From NCBI GenBank assembly GCA_026874595.1, contig CM049313.1, positions 20,847,508 through 20,911,507 on the forward strand: a stretch of DNA of 64,000 nucleotides, read 5' to 3'. Origin of the DNA: Sipunculus nudus. Its lineage: Eukaryota; Annelida; Sipuncula; Golfingiida; Sipunculidae. Position 1 is the stretch's first letter, and each line of letters begins with the position of its first letter. Below the pieces are notes generated by a model that saw only the letters and a list, made by a program, of their open reading frames with translations, ran no database searches and was not told where the DNA came from. The translations under genes and the position numbers were made by a program. This document shows, piece by piece, positions 48,781 through 60,881 of the stretch.

Positions 48781-49471
48781 CCTCAGGCAGACTAACATTA
48801 AGTAGGGAGTAACGCTCATTATGATTTTGCTTCCAAGAGACGGTACCTCTGTTCATAGTATGTACTTACTTTGAACGGCATCCAGTTTAACGATACCGTT
48901 TTTATGAAGGTACAAACCTTTAACCGGTGAATTCGCAGAGTTCTCAAGGAAGGCAGATTCAGCAACGGTCAGGAACGAGCTTCGGTCGTGTTGTAAAAAA
49001 AACAAAACGTGGGATCAGAAGAATTTCAATGTCCATAAAAGTCATTCGTTATTGTAGTCCAACGGTTAAGCTGCATGTTGAGAATTGTTAAAAAAAATGA
49101 AAGAAGCATGAAACTTGGCATACTAGTTTTCCAGATCAAACTCGATATTTTCGGATATTGGGCCGAGCGGAATTCATTCTCGCTTGGTAAAAATCCATGA
49201 TGGCGGCCATGGCGGCTGCCGAATGAAAGAATATCAATAAATCCGGTTATATTTGTGTTAGAGTGCATAGTAAGTACAGTATTTCTTTTTCTAATTTCTA
49301 GAAATTTATTTTCAAAGTGTATGAATGAATTTTGTTTTTTTTTTTGTTGGTATTGAAACTGTGGTAAAATTACCTTCCTTACCATCTCATCGAACAGTAA
49401 AACTTATCTATTTAATACTGTGCTGAAATTTATTGGTTATAAAGTATGTGAACGCTATGTCTTTTCCCATG

Positions 49472-49690
49472 TAATAAAATGGACAGTCGAATTTTTAACG
49501 CTTGGCTATATCCGCGAGTGACCCAGGTTTGATTCCCAGCATTGCTATGAGAGAGGGTTGTTAGCCCATACAAGGTGGGTGGTTTTCTCCTGGTCCTCCG
49601 ATTTCCTTTACCCCTATAGACTAACACCACCATCCTAGTCATAGAGAGTACCTTATATTTGTTATTAAAACTAGTTGTACAATCCATAAA
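49472..49690 (+). mobile_element. tRNA-derived SINE
   Basis: Contains AATGGACAGTCGA, CTATATCCGCGAGTGACCC and a pol III B-box-like GGTTTGATTCC (49526-49536). Then comes the body GGTGGGTGGTTTTCTCCTGG and CTCCGATTTCC, and an A/T-rich end. The same blocks recur in opposite orientation at 54770-54960. The central TTTCTCC-GG-CTCC-TTTCC region resembles conserved central domains of animal SINE superfamilies. Confidence 0.7.
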
Positions 49691-51002
49691 ATAAATCAAA
49701 TTTATCAAGTTTATAATTTTTATTTCCTGCTGGAAGCGTATATCGGAGGATACACACATATGTTAAGGCTAAAACCCTGTCAGCTCTATAGGTTCCTCTG
49801 GTGCAGCTTTCAGATACATTGCTTGTATGCAGACGAAACTAGCACGTATTTAGAGGCTCACAACATCATCTTGTATGTTACGTTTGATTTCTCAAAGAAT
49901 AAAAAGGTTATCCATGCAATAAGGATGTTGTGTATTTAGAAAGAAGTAATAACCTGTCGTTAAACTATTAGAGCGATTGTCCGTGTTTCCAGCATAGATT
50001 TCATTATTATGCTAGTGAAGCATCGGCGGGGTTCGAACAGTGGACCTTCAGCTGTGAGCCCCTACGCCTATTCCTCTATTACCTTTGGACCGTGGTCATG
50101 GTACATGACCGTATGAGCACACTTGTAGATACCTTTTGCATTTTGCTGCATTTCTGATGTGGCTTTGATGGAGACTTCAGACAGCAAACGTTTACGATAC
50201 AAAATTAACGCATGCTTGTAAGACGTCACTCTCACTGTTAAAATGCTATTTTGGGTTCGTTTATTGGTGCAGCTTCTAGGCTTCATGTTCACATTACAGA
50301 ATCAACATACATGTAGAAATTCCTAACTTTTTGCTACGTGTTACTTTGTTAATATGGTACAGGATTTTTACCAATAAGCTGACATTGACTTTGCATTTGA
50401 TGTTTTTGTCTTAAGAATACTTCATTTTATTACATAATTCACGTTTTTAATTAAAATATTTACTACTTGTATTTGATATAATTTGTCACCATGTGTAAAA
50501 TTGTAGATGCCTCTGAACCATGTACATACAATAAAAAAAGAACAACAGCCATTAACTTGGAACTGTGTGTGTTTTACCCGAACTGCCCAGGAAAAAAACT
50601 CTCTTGAAAATATTCTAGCATAGGTAGTAAAAGAGTTATTGACAATTTTACAAAATCTAATGACCTATTTCTATTAATGTATGTTTACCTGCTGTCGGGA
50701 GTGGTATGAGAGATAATATAGAGATGTACAAAAGAGAAATGTAATTGTCTAAAGGTTGCCACAGCACACGAGCTGGAAGCACAAAAACGTCACAATTAGC
50801 AATCAAGTCGATGAAAACTAAAACCAGATTTTGTATTGAATTTTGAGGTAATCAAGATAATCAAGATAACCTGCATGTCTGCATACATACATGAGTGCAT
50901 TCTATTTTCAACCTTGTGCTGTGAACTCGACTTTCTGTCTTTTGCCTTGCTCTTCCGTTCTCTAAGCATACAGCCAAGAAAGATCAGCTTGCTTAAACAA
51001 TG

Positions 51003-51290
51003 GTAAACTCTAAGAAAAAAGGGTTCCAACTAGAACCCGAAAGGTTTCTTCAGAGTGGAATGAGTCTGGAACCTATTAAGGTTCTAGCTAGAATCTTTAA
51101 TCGGGTTTTTTTTTTAACCTCCCGAAGATTCTTTTATGGAACCTATATAATGAACCTCTTCAGAGGTTCTGAGAAGAACACTCTAAGTTTCTTCACGAAG
51201 GACTGAGTGGGGAACCTTAAAATGTTCTTGGTGGAACCCATGTGTAAGATTCTTTATAGAACCTTCAAAGCAGTTTTATTTAGGAAAACA
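51003..51290 (+). repeat. GGTTC/GAACC-type repeat, left member
   Basis: Starts with AACTCTAAGAAAAAAGGGTT and contains many GGTTC/GAACC words (GGAACCTATTAAGGTTC, GAACCTCTTCAGAGGTTC). The opening word is the inverted counterpart of the end at 53975-53996 (CCTCTTTTTTAGAGTG). Confidence 0.7.
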
Positions 51291-52164
51291 GTGTGGGGTG
51301 TCCTTTTATACGTTTAGAATAAATTAATAACGTCTTATGTCCATACATATTTGATAGAGTGTTGATAGATATGCAAAAAATATAAAAGTATTTCTCAAAG
51401 AATGTTGGTAACTGCAAGGATCATAACTGATATCATATATATATACATGTACCCTTTAAATGTGATGAAACGTTCCTGGTGAATTGAAAACAGGTTTTTT
51501 TAAGGAAACACATTTTTATTTAGTAATAAAGATCAGTCTGTGAATATAGAGCATTTACAAAAAGCATTAGCTAATATTTGCACGTAAATGATATAACTGA
51601 CATTTGCTATACAGAGTTCGTGAACAACTCACACAGTTCCGAGTCGTTTTCTCAAACTTAAATAAATTCTCTTGTTATCATTCAGTGTAGAGTCTTCATA
51701 ATTCAGGCAAATGTGTGTTTTGCCTGCAAGAATTTCAGGTTGCTTGGTATATACTAACAATGAAATTGAATATTTCACACTGTCTCTCTTATCTGCACAC
51801 ACCAAAATGCCTATACGAATAGAACATCCACGATGGGCATAATGTTCTGTTTTTTTTATGGGTTTGACATCCGGTGAACTTCAAGAATATATTTCGATGA
51901 ATTATTTGTGTGTTCTCAGGTATTTGTTTATCTCTTGTGAGATCAGGTCCTCTTGTGTTTAGTAATTAGTAAAGTCCAAACACTGCGACGGTCAAACTTA
52001 TCTCTGATTCCGTGTCAGCATATCCCTTGATTGCGTGATGCGTACTGGGTAAGTAAGGGTACGGAGAATCGATCTGTAAAATAAGAAATGAAATATATAT
52101 TACCAGCAGTTGAGAATTGATTAACATACGATGTTTCTGGTCTATGAAGTCGCTAATTGGAAAA

Positions 52165-52210
<46 letters not shown>

Positions 52211-53256
52211 TGGGATTGCATTTTGAATGTTGATGTTGTTAACATTACAATGTTTGGGCAAGCGTCCCCAAAATATATTTAACACGAAAAATGTTGAATC
52301 ATATGAAATGCAGTTAATGAATACAATAACTGTTATAAACACGTACTTTTCACAAAGGTATATTAACATAGAATGCGTAGTTATTCTAACTTTTTTCTTA
52401 ATTGCCTTATAATACTTATTACCTTGCTTTCAAATTATTTGTAGTCTGCTTATATAGTTATCGGTGGTTAGCACAGACAAAAAAAAACCCTGTTTTTTTT
52501 TTGCTTTGTGATACACAATGCCAAGTGCATTATTGAAAACATTTTTTTGTATTATTTAGAAATTACCCTTGAATAACGTACCATGTTATAATCGTCATCC
52601 CGATTAGAACAAAAATCCACTCATCTTTTCATTTTCATTTTTTCTAGCCAGGCAGATGTATCTGGTTCCTGCAAAGAGAAAGAATGGATGGGTGACCAGT
52701 ATGCTCTGTACTTGGTAATACACGTAATTAAACAATGCAACTCCAGGTTAATTAAGTTTTCAAAACAAAAATAAACATGAACAAAATAGAATGCATATGT
52801 GTGCACTGGATTACAACGATGTATTAATATCATTAATTAGCAACCTTGTCTTATTCCTTAAAATGTAATGTATGTTCCTCACAATCAGATTAAATACCGA
52901 CATAAAAATCCTAGATTTTTGTTTTGTGATACACAATTCCATATGTATTAGTACCACTTGATACGTTACAATTTAAGTGTAACCGATTAACACTTTTGTT
53001 TGGTGACTGTTCCTTTACAATGCTGGAACTCTTCCTAATTCTTGACTTGTTTTACTGTTAACTTTTATTACTTTGCTGTAATGATTATTGCACGCAATAA
53101 CATGTTTATCATGAGACTTTGTCCAGGTTTAGATTAATTGAACGTAACTACCTTCGCAGACAGAGACTTAATCACTGGACAATTAATTTCTAGACATACA
53201 ACTTCAACGTTCTTCACATGAAATTCAATAATATATGAACATCAGTCTTACCTCAT
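51291..53256. other. No gene seen; (CT)n at 52167-52206
   Basis: AT-rich sequence between the two GGTTC/GAACC repeat blocks. About 20 CT units at 52167-52206. No transposase-like coding sequence was recognised. Confidence 0.5.
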
Positions 53257-53998
53257 ATATTGTGTTTCCTCTTCTAATATATAGAGCAACCAAAACTACC
53301 CGACCGTTGACTTCATTAGTTCAAATAAAGCTGCGCATGCGCGTCCTAATCACCTGGGTATCCGGCCAAAGCACGGTTTCCATCTAGAACCTCATTTTGA
53401 GTTATGGTCTTGGCACAAACCTCCAGGTTCCTCCTGGAACCTATTCACGGGGGAAAAGAGTTCCAAAAAGAACCATTTGGGTTCTTTAAAGAACCATAAA
53501 TATTGTGTTTCCTCTTCTAATATATCGAGCAACCAAAACAACCCGACCGTTGACTTCATTAGTTCGAAAAAAGCTGCGCATGCGCGTTCTTATCACCTGG
53601 GTATCCGGTCAAAGCACGGTTTCCATCTAGAACCTCATTTTGAGTTATGGTCATGAAAAGAGTTCGAAAAAGAATCATGGTTCTATCCAGAACCATTTGG
53701 GTTCTTTAAGGAACCATCAATATGGTGTTTCCTCTTCTAATATATCGAGCAACCAAAACAACCCGACCGTTGACTTCATTTGTCCAAATAAAGCTGCGCA
53801 TGCGCGTCCTAATCACCTGGGTATCCGGTCAAAGCACGGTTTCCATCTAGAACCTCATTTTGAGTTATGGTCATGGCACAAACCTCCAGGTTCCATCTGG
53901 AACCTATTCACGGGAAAAAGAGTTCCAAAAAGAATCATGGTTCTCCCCAGAACCATTTTCTTTTGAGAACCATCAAAAACCTCTTTTTTAGAGTGTAG
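53257..53998 (+). repeat. Three tandem copies with NRF-1-like sites and GAACC words
   Basis: Copies begin TGTGTTTCCTCTTCTAATAT at 53261 and 53514 and a variant at 53724. Each carries CCCGACCGTTGACTTCATT, TGCGCATGCGCG (53332, 53575, 53795), TCACCTGGGTATCCGG and CATCTAGAACCTCATTTTGA. The copies differ in length through GGTTC/GAACC insertions. The block ends in CCTCTTTTTTAGAGTG, a terminal word inverted relative to 51006. Confidence 0.9.
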
Positions 53999-54769
53999 CA
54001 CCGACACCTGAAGTTTTGTTTCTTCAATATATGCAACCACTACCATATTACAAACAAGTTTAAAACTAAGCATCAGGAACTTCTATATGTATAATGAGCA
54101 TTATAACTAAGACCATAATATATTACTGACACGTGGCTGAAGTCGCCACATTACAAAATTAGCAAACTATTCAAAAGATGTCTACATGTGTGTTCAGTAT
54201 GTCATGCAAGCATGTGTTCTCTATGTGCACCATCACTACAGCACAAAGACAGTATACCGCAACATGTTGGGAGCCTCTGAACGGATGTTGATTCTGTTAT
54301 CATGCAGGCATACAGTCTGAAAGCTGCACCATCACGGCATGGCAAAAGAAGTATTGCACCTATAGAGCAATCAGGTGATGTGACCTTCTGTATGTGCTTT
54401 ACATGGGTTATAAGGTTGACATGAAAGTTAAGTTGATCGTGAACTTTCATATCATGTTGGTAGATTTTTCAAAATTCTAACTTGTTAATCTTCATGGACG
54501 TATCCAGCTCCTAACGTAATGTCAGACAGGAAAGCTAAGTGCCTTGCACCTACGACCTATATATATTAGTAAATACATGTGTTAGCATGCAAATATTGCA
54601 AAGGGAAATTAACATGAAGAATTCAGAAATATGGATATAATGAAACTATCCCACCAAATGAAACTTCTTTTGAATACTCTCATAAAGTATGCGACTACTG
54701 TGCAGTATTCAACAAATTTTGCTTTATTTATTTTATATGGATTGTACAACTACTTTTAATAACTAATAT

Positions 54770-54960
54770 AAGTTACTCTTCATGACTCGGATGGTTGCGT
54801 TTGGTTCTCTATATTAATATAGGGAATAGGAGAACCGGGAGAAAACCACAGACCACTACATCTCCTTCTATTTGCAACGCCGGGAATCGAACCTGGGTCA
54901 CCAGCGGAGATATCCGACGTTTCATCACTCGATTGTCCATTTTACTACATTGAAACAGGC
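54770..54960 (-). mobile_element. tRNA-derived SINE, second copy
   Basis: Reverse-complement relative of 49472-49690. The B-box-like GGTTCGATTCCC is at 54882-54893 on the minus strand, preceded by AATGGACAATCGA and TATCTCCGCTGGTGACCC and followed by GTGGTTTTCTCCCGG-TCTCC. It is closer to the tRNA consensus than the first copy. Confidence 0.72.
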
Positions 54961-55084
54961 ATAGTTTTCATATACTTAAAAGTAGCATGCATCTTCAATT
55001 TCCACACATGTATCTTAAATTTCTTCCCTTAACAGCATGACTATTGTCTGACATACTAAATAAGGATTTCAGGGTCTATGTTTT

Positions 55085-55570
55085 AATGTATTTTAGTAAA
55101 GTGAAGGTTAGTTTCTCTATGTTAAAGAGCGAGTGGGCTCTTACTCGCATTCCTTCCAGGCTTGCATCTTCGAGATCGATAAAAGTGTTAAATAAACCGT
55201 TGTGAAAACTCCCTGTTAAAAGTTGGATGATTTACGGCATTTAGTTTACTGGACCCCAGACCAAGCCATGTTCCATCTGCCAAATCTTCAATACTTGCAA
55301 GGTTCCGAGGTGTATAAGATTTCTGTCCAGAGTCCCGTTTGCGAAATGATGCGGCAGATCATTTTGCAGAGGTAAGACCCTCAAAGTCTTAAGTGGCTTG
55401 AAAAGTCTAGTTGGTGGGTCAGAGCGGTGCATAGTTAATCTGTTATCGCTAAAGTCAAGCTACTCATATATACACTTTCGAAAGCGTGAATGTGTTGTGC
55501 ATATATCCTGTTATGACTTAGGCTTGAATGATTTAAATTCCACAATTTAATCAATTGTTTGACTCATATT
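55085..55570 (-). pseudogene. Toll-like receptor leucine-rich-repeat relic
   Basis: Read on the minus strand, successive frames give LSHNRIYAQHIHAFESVY (about 55550-55480), LDFSDNRL (about 55461-55438), LFKPLKTLRVLPLQND (about 55408-55361), then LGTLQVLKI and GLVWGP, and further on DASLEGMRVR (about 55160). These are LRR consensus lines (LxLSxNxL type) of a TLR ectodomain. At least two frame changes, a stop before LDFSDNRL and a stop after GPVN show it is dead. Only about four repeats survive, with no signal peptide, TM or TIR. It is on the opposite strand from the TLR relic at the left edge. Confidence 0.62.
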
Positions 55571-56379
55571 ACGTGAATGTTGTTCTACTTAAGATCGAAC
55601 TCATTGTGCACGATTTAAGAGTGACTGGGACCTCACGTAGGTTCTTTTCCATGGAAGTACACTTCACATAGAGTACACAACACACTTGCAAGGGGCAGTT
55701 AACCTAAAACTGACCATGTCACCAGCGTTAATCTCCAGAAATTACATTTTCTTCACAAGCAAATTGATATAAAATTGATAAAAAGAAACAATATTTGAGT
55801 GTCGTTGGACCGTGTGCTGAGCTTGCATGAACTTAGTACGCAGTTTAGCTTAAACAGCGGTTAAGTTAGTCGGGGGTTTGTGGACTAACTAAATATTTGG
55901 GACTAAATCCGCGTACTAAACCCGGACTAATTTTAGGCCATCCATCAGCATTCCGATTAAAGTCAGTTCACCATCCCACCACGTACACTCTCTTAATCAA
56001 AGTTTAGTCCGCTCATCAGCATACGGCCTAATATCTGTAACTGGTATAACCATTACTCCATGTCTGTATAAGCTAGGGCATATCATTACTGTCAATATAC
56101 TTTCAGTCATATTGTATTATCAAATGTTGTTTATCTTTTTACTTTTTTTTAGTTGCATCTATTGTTGTTCGTTTTATTATTAAACACATAATAAATCATC
56201 AAGTTGAAAGAGAACATCCAAATAAACTCACTGTAAAGAGTGTGTGTGTGGGTGTGTGTACGAGAGAGAAAAGAGAGAGAGAATGAATACACAGAAAAGT
56301 CGGTTCACTCGGTATGGGAATCAAAGCCGATCGTCTGCTCCACCAATAAGTTGACGGTACACTAAGCTAATCATTCATC

Positions 56380-56406
56380 TCTCTCTCTCTCTCTCTCTCC
56401 CTCTCT
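56380..56406. repeat. (CT)n microsatellite
   Basis: A short run of CT units with one CC interruption. Confidence 0.85.
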
Positions 56407-58247
56407 AAGGGTGTCATTCTGGTTCTTTTATTATTATTTCTTAAAAAATATGTAATATTGTTAATTATAAACGTTTCAACATACGTTTTGTTATATTAAT
56501 GTATGCAGTAAAAAATTACTATTCGAATCAGGCAATCTCACTTGGCTTTGATTTTGACATCCTGAACTTGATGCGCTCATTCTGGAGTGAACACGAAAGG
56601 TCACGTGTGATCCTCCGCCAGCCGGGCACTTTGACATGTCAATCATTGAGAGATAGCTTATCGGTATTTACAGATAGCTTATAACAAGGTAAAATTCCAC
56701 CACCAAGCACGGAGAATAATCTTAAGATATCATTGTTCTACTGTAAAGAGCTCATTGCACAACAGAGGCAAAGCCCATGTTGTAACGATATTAGGGAAGA
56801 TTATGCTGATTATAGCGGAGCGTCACGTAAGTAACGCAGTTTGAACGGTTAAGTTTAATTTATGTATTGTATTATAAATATGCGTTTGGCAAACAGTTAT
56901 TGTAAGATTGTTATGTAAACGCATCTCTCAAGTTTGGATGGATTATGTTTCAAACCTTACAAAGGGCTTTCTGATGTTAACTGTTTGTACCGGTATCATG
57001 GTGGTCTCATTTACAATAATGAAGTCATCCATACTCGTTGTTTTAATATTTACCATGACCTGCATGATTGCTATGATACATATCTAACTTATAAACAGTA
57101 GATACAGCTAAACGTACATACGTTATCCATTTTAACGCTATAATTCTATCTATTATATATGCCACATATTACATATCTAGTATAAATATGTATGTTTGTG
57201 TTGTGTTTCCTTTTACTTATGTTACTTATTTATTGTGCTATTTTTTTATTATTTAAGTTAATATTTTTAATGAATATAATTCAAACATATCCATTATGTG
57301 ACATTTATGACCATGTTAACATACCTTTATTAAATAATAGATTATCGACGACGAAGCGGGAACAAAATGGACGCGGGATGTGACATATTATATATTAACA
57401 GTAATCTTGATACAGCTTATGAGCATACTTAGATTGTTTCAATATCAGATGCATATTTAAAGGGTTATTGAGGAAAATATTATGAAAACTATAAAAATGG
57501 ATGCTAATAATATCACCGTTGTAATGTATACGTTATATCACCATAAATTATCTACCACTCTAGGAAGAATAAGGGACACATACTCCCTCCGAAAAAGGCC
57601 AATGCATTGCATAAATGGAGATGGTATGATTAAAAAAATAAGTAAAACAGATTTGGTCTAATTACCGGGAATAACATTCTTTATCAATACAAACACATAC
57701 ATCCAGACCAGATGTAATTGAATTCATATGCCCTGTGCGACACAGTGATTTATTATGTTAAAGTTTCCCTTGGAACAGACAAGAATATTAAATTTTTCCT
57801 TGGTTAAATTTGCTAATGAACACTGGGTAGGAATGAAGTCACGAAGGGATATATGGCGCATTCAATGGGAAGTAATTTGGTGTACATATATCATCCTGAG
57901 GTGACCTGTTTCTCACATTGACCTCCCTTTAAATACAACTGCTTGACCTACAATAATATTTACACAGTTGTGATAAAATTTAGATTGTTTGCACATGATT
58001 TTTGCTAAGGAGATTTTATAAGAGACTAAATGTTGTGATAACAGCCTCAGGGATACATTCAGTGGTCGGGTTCTTGACATTAAAAACACCCACATAAAAC
58101 ACTTTACCACGAGAACGGTTACTATTCATAAATGCGTGGTCTATTCTGTATAAGCATATCACAACTCTATACCCAACAAACAGTCCTTATTTCCATCGCT
58201 ATAACTAACTTGTCCTCATGTTCATAACTCTATTTTGTATTTCCTAG
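56407..58247. other. No gene seen upstream of the UNC-93-like gene
   Basis: AT-rich sequence that must hold the promoter or an untranslated first exon of the UNC-93-like gene. No specific promoter element could be identified. Confidence 0.4.
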
Positions 58248-58297
58248 CTGGGCGGTCTTTGTACGACAATTATAATTGAGAAGAAAAAATCAGAAAA

Positions 58298-59415
58298 ATG
58301 AAGGAAGTAAAACAAGTGGATAGCCGACCTAAGCCGGATGAGGCCGGAATCAAAGGAGCTATGGAACTGCTACTGGAGATAAAAAGTGTATCTGTACAAG
58401 GTTACAACCCCACAAAACAAACATTTTTGTTATCATTGTCATATTTCTTTATATTCGTCGCCTATGGCAGTCTTGAAAATTTTCAGAGCACCATGAATGC
58501 TAAAGGGAACCTGGGAATGATTGCATTAAGCTCCCTTTACGGTACGAGTTTTCTCATGGGTGTACTGGCGCCCTCTATAGTGAAAAAACTAACAGCTAAG
58601 TGGTCTTTAATACTCTCCTGGTTTATACATATGTTTTTCTTGCTGGCTAACATTTACCCCATCTGGTGGCTGATGATTCCACTTTCAGTGCTACTCGGTA
58701 TGGTAACAGGTGTCGTCTGGACTGTACAGGGATCATATATTACATGCTTTGCCGTGGAACAGTCACGGCGTTTAAAGTACGACGTTTCAATAATATTAAG
58801 TAGGTACAATCGGATTTTCATCATATGTATCAGTCTCACTGGTTTGATCTCAAATATATTCCCTGCCTTGCTTTTATATGGACGGAACCAGCCACGGAAA
58901 ACCAAACCATGTCAACCTTAAATAATTTTACGGTAAATTTTACGACATTCCCTGCTGCCAACCGGAATCAGGATACCATTTTATCTAACGATAAATATAA
59001 AATGAACCTTACTCTGAAGAATTGACAGGATGACCAAAGAAAATATGTGAATTGGTTATATAACAATACAATCACTCGTGAAAATAACTATACATCAGGC
59101 AATGTGGACTATACGGAAGTGTGTGGCCCAAATTTCTGTCCGACAACAGAGCTTCCATCACATATCAAACAAAGGAGTGAACACCTGAATCCCACCTTAC
59201 GATATATCTTGATTTCTGGTTTAGCTTTGTGTCAGATCATCGCCATCATCCTGGCGTTCTTTCTCGTCAACCTTTCGCGCCAGAAACCACAAAAAAATGG
59301 CAGCCGGTGGCTGAGGTCTCTCGTCATGTTCAGGGACTATCGGTACTGCTTGATTGTTCCCGTGTTGGTCCTTACAGCTGGTATAATATCTGTCCTAGTC
59401 AGTTCATACAACAAG
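58298..59415 (+). pseudogene. UNC-93-like exon 1 (N-terminal half and extracellular loop)
   Basis: Begins MKEVKQVDSRPKPDEAG, a polar N-terminus, followed by about five hydrophobic segments up to about 58880. Then comes a loop with NQT, NFT, NFT, NLT, NNT and NYT sequons and EVCGPNFCPTTE. Next is a membrane segment LISGLALCQIIAIILAFFLV (about 59209-59268), a basic loop, another segment, and the donor after AACAAG. The frame change near 58900 and the TGA at 59023 are both in the loop. Confidence 0.85.
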
Positions 59416-59765
59416 GTAAAAGTATATTTTTTTAAACATCTCCGAGATCCTTCAGAAACTTATATTTAGTGAACAACGCAGCTTTAATAAACGAAAACTG
59501 TTATTATAAAATCAATAGGAATGTTACACGTTTCATCCATTATAATCATGCAACAGGCATTAATATTCTGTTATATTAATATATTGATATTGTCAGACAT
59601 GATATTTTGCTTTAAAGGTTTTAAAGGATCGTCTCACCTTGAAACAATTTGCATAATATGCTCGAAAAAATGCCGTATGCCATCATGTTTATTACATATT
59701 GTTGCAAGATTTTGTGTAAAACATAACAAGAATAACCGGAAGTAACGCTTTCCTTTTGACGACAG

Positions 59766-60034
59766 GGTTTTGTAGCCTGCACGTTCGGGATGAGCATGGT
59801 GGGGTTTACAATGATCACGAATGGCGCTGGCGCATTAGCTGCTGGCCTTAGCAGTGGTCATCTCAGGAAATATATCCACTCAAAATACCACATGGCGCTG
59901 GCCTTTTTGTTTGCGGTAGGGAGTTTGGTGGCAGGACTGATGATTCAACCCAATGTCGACTATCCTGCGCTCTTCTTTATCATCCCGGTCCTAGTGGGCA
60001 TGGTCGACGCGATCTTAAAAAACTCAACTCGGAG
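59766..60034 (+). pseudogene. UNC-93-like exon 2
   Basis: GFVACTFGMSMVGFTM, LSSGHLRKYI, MALAFLFAVGSLVAGLM, then ALFFIIPVLVGMVDAI: membrane segments of the C-terminal MFS half. Phase 0 start. The A6 run at 60017-60022 shifts the frame four codons before the donor. The next exon fits only if that run is one base shorter. Confidence 0.85.
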
Positions 60035-60660
60035 GTAGAAATAAAGGAATATTGTTGTTACTAATAATGGTACACTAATGAAAGTATCCATATGTCAGGA
60101 CTTAAATTAGGATTAGTAAAGTAGGCAAAACATATGTTTATATCACGTATTTATTTCTCTGAATAATCCAGCGTTTTCTCAATATTTAAGACATTTCTCA
60201 TGGTCGAATGAATAAACTCAATTTTTTCATTGATAAGTAAAGGGCACATTAAGGTGACACGGGTTAGACAATTCAGCCATTGGTATCCTTGCAATCTTGC
60301 GAAGACTAGGGGATAATAATCCGTGGGCTTCGGTGTCATGGGCATTTTAAATTCCCTTACCCCTAAAATGAGTGACAAAATCTTTATTTGGGGTAGAGAA
60401 AATTCCAACCCGGAACCTCTATTGAGTCCTAGATTATTAATTGTTAACATTCATAAAATCAAAGTATAGGCATGTAGCAATAAGACAACAGAGGTTTACC
60501 TAATTGGTTTGGGGATGAAAGGTATGTGTCCCCTCCAGCCCACGGACAATTTCACAGAAAACACTGATGCATATACAAACATAATGCATACCTCTTTATA
60601 TAAATTAGAATTGCTCTCAGATTATTTCTGTATTTTCATTTCTTTTAATTCTCATTGGAG

Positions 60661-60881
60661 AGCTTTTCCGGGAATCGCTCAACGAGGCCTTCGCGATGAG
60701 AGAAAGCATTCATTCTTTGTCTCACTGTGTCTTCTTCGCCTTGTCCACGACTTTGTGCTATAAGAGTCTGACGTACCTGACGCTGGCTGTGACGATCATC
60801 AGCATGATCTGTTACCTGGCTCTCCAGATCAAACTCAAGAATCTACGAACTAACGGTACTAAAAGAACAGAGCCTGACTGA
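60661..60881 (+). pseudogene. UNC-93-like exon 3 (last)
   Basis: LFRESLNEAFAMRES, the family-typical stretch after the conserved D-A-x-x-x-T-Q region, then two hydrophobic segments (HCVFFALSTTLCY, YLTLAVTIISMICYLALQI) and a basic tail ending GTKRTEPD before TGA. A possible AATAAA lies at about 61263. Confidence 0.82.

Larger units (their letters stand above)
58248..60881 (+). pseudogene. UNC-93-like multi-pass membrane protein, three coding exons, slightly disrupted
   Basis: UNC-93 family (MFS fold): UNC93B1 escorts endosomal TLRs, and other members regulate ion channels or are uncharacterised. Exons: 58248-59415 (ATG 58298), 59766-60034 and 60661-60881 (stop at 60879-60881). Borders: TTTCCTAG|, AACAAG|GTAAAA, GACAG|GGT, GGAG|GTAGAA and TTGGAG|AGC. 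Early text LSLSYFFIFVAYGSLENFQ and MVTGVVWTVQGSYITCF is family-typical; late text includes GMVDAIL and LFRESLNEAFA. A long outer loop has several N-glycosylation sequons and two CGP/C-type cysteines (EVCGPNFC). Problems: a one-base frame change at the A4 run 58898-58901, TGA at 59023-59025, and an extra A in the A6 run 60017-60022. With the two A-run shifts discounted, the exon phases join correctly, so only the TGA is a hard lesion. It may be a young pseudogene or a real gene with assembly errors. Confidence 0.85.

Noticed and set aside
49026-49385. 119-codon open frame on the minus strand
   Set aside because: Low-complexity flanks, no recognised family, no splice or neighbour support.
50030-50095. 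Possible tRNA gene on the minus strand (GTTCGAACCCC word near 50035)
   Set aside because: A B-box-like word is present but no cloverleaf or acceptor stem could be formed; at best an old SINE head.
56310-56375. tRNA-like word (GGGAATCAAAGCC) near 56320
   Set aside because: No supporting A box or stems.
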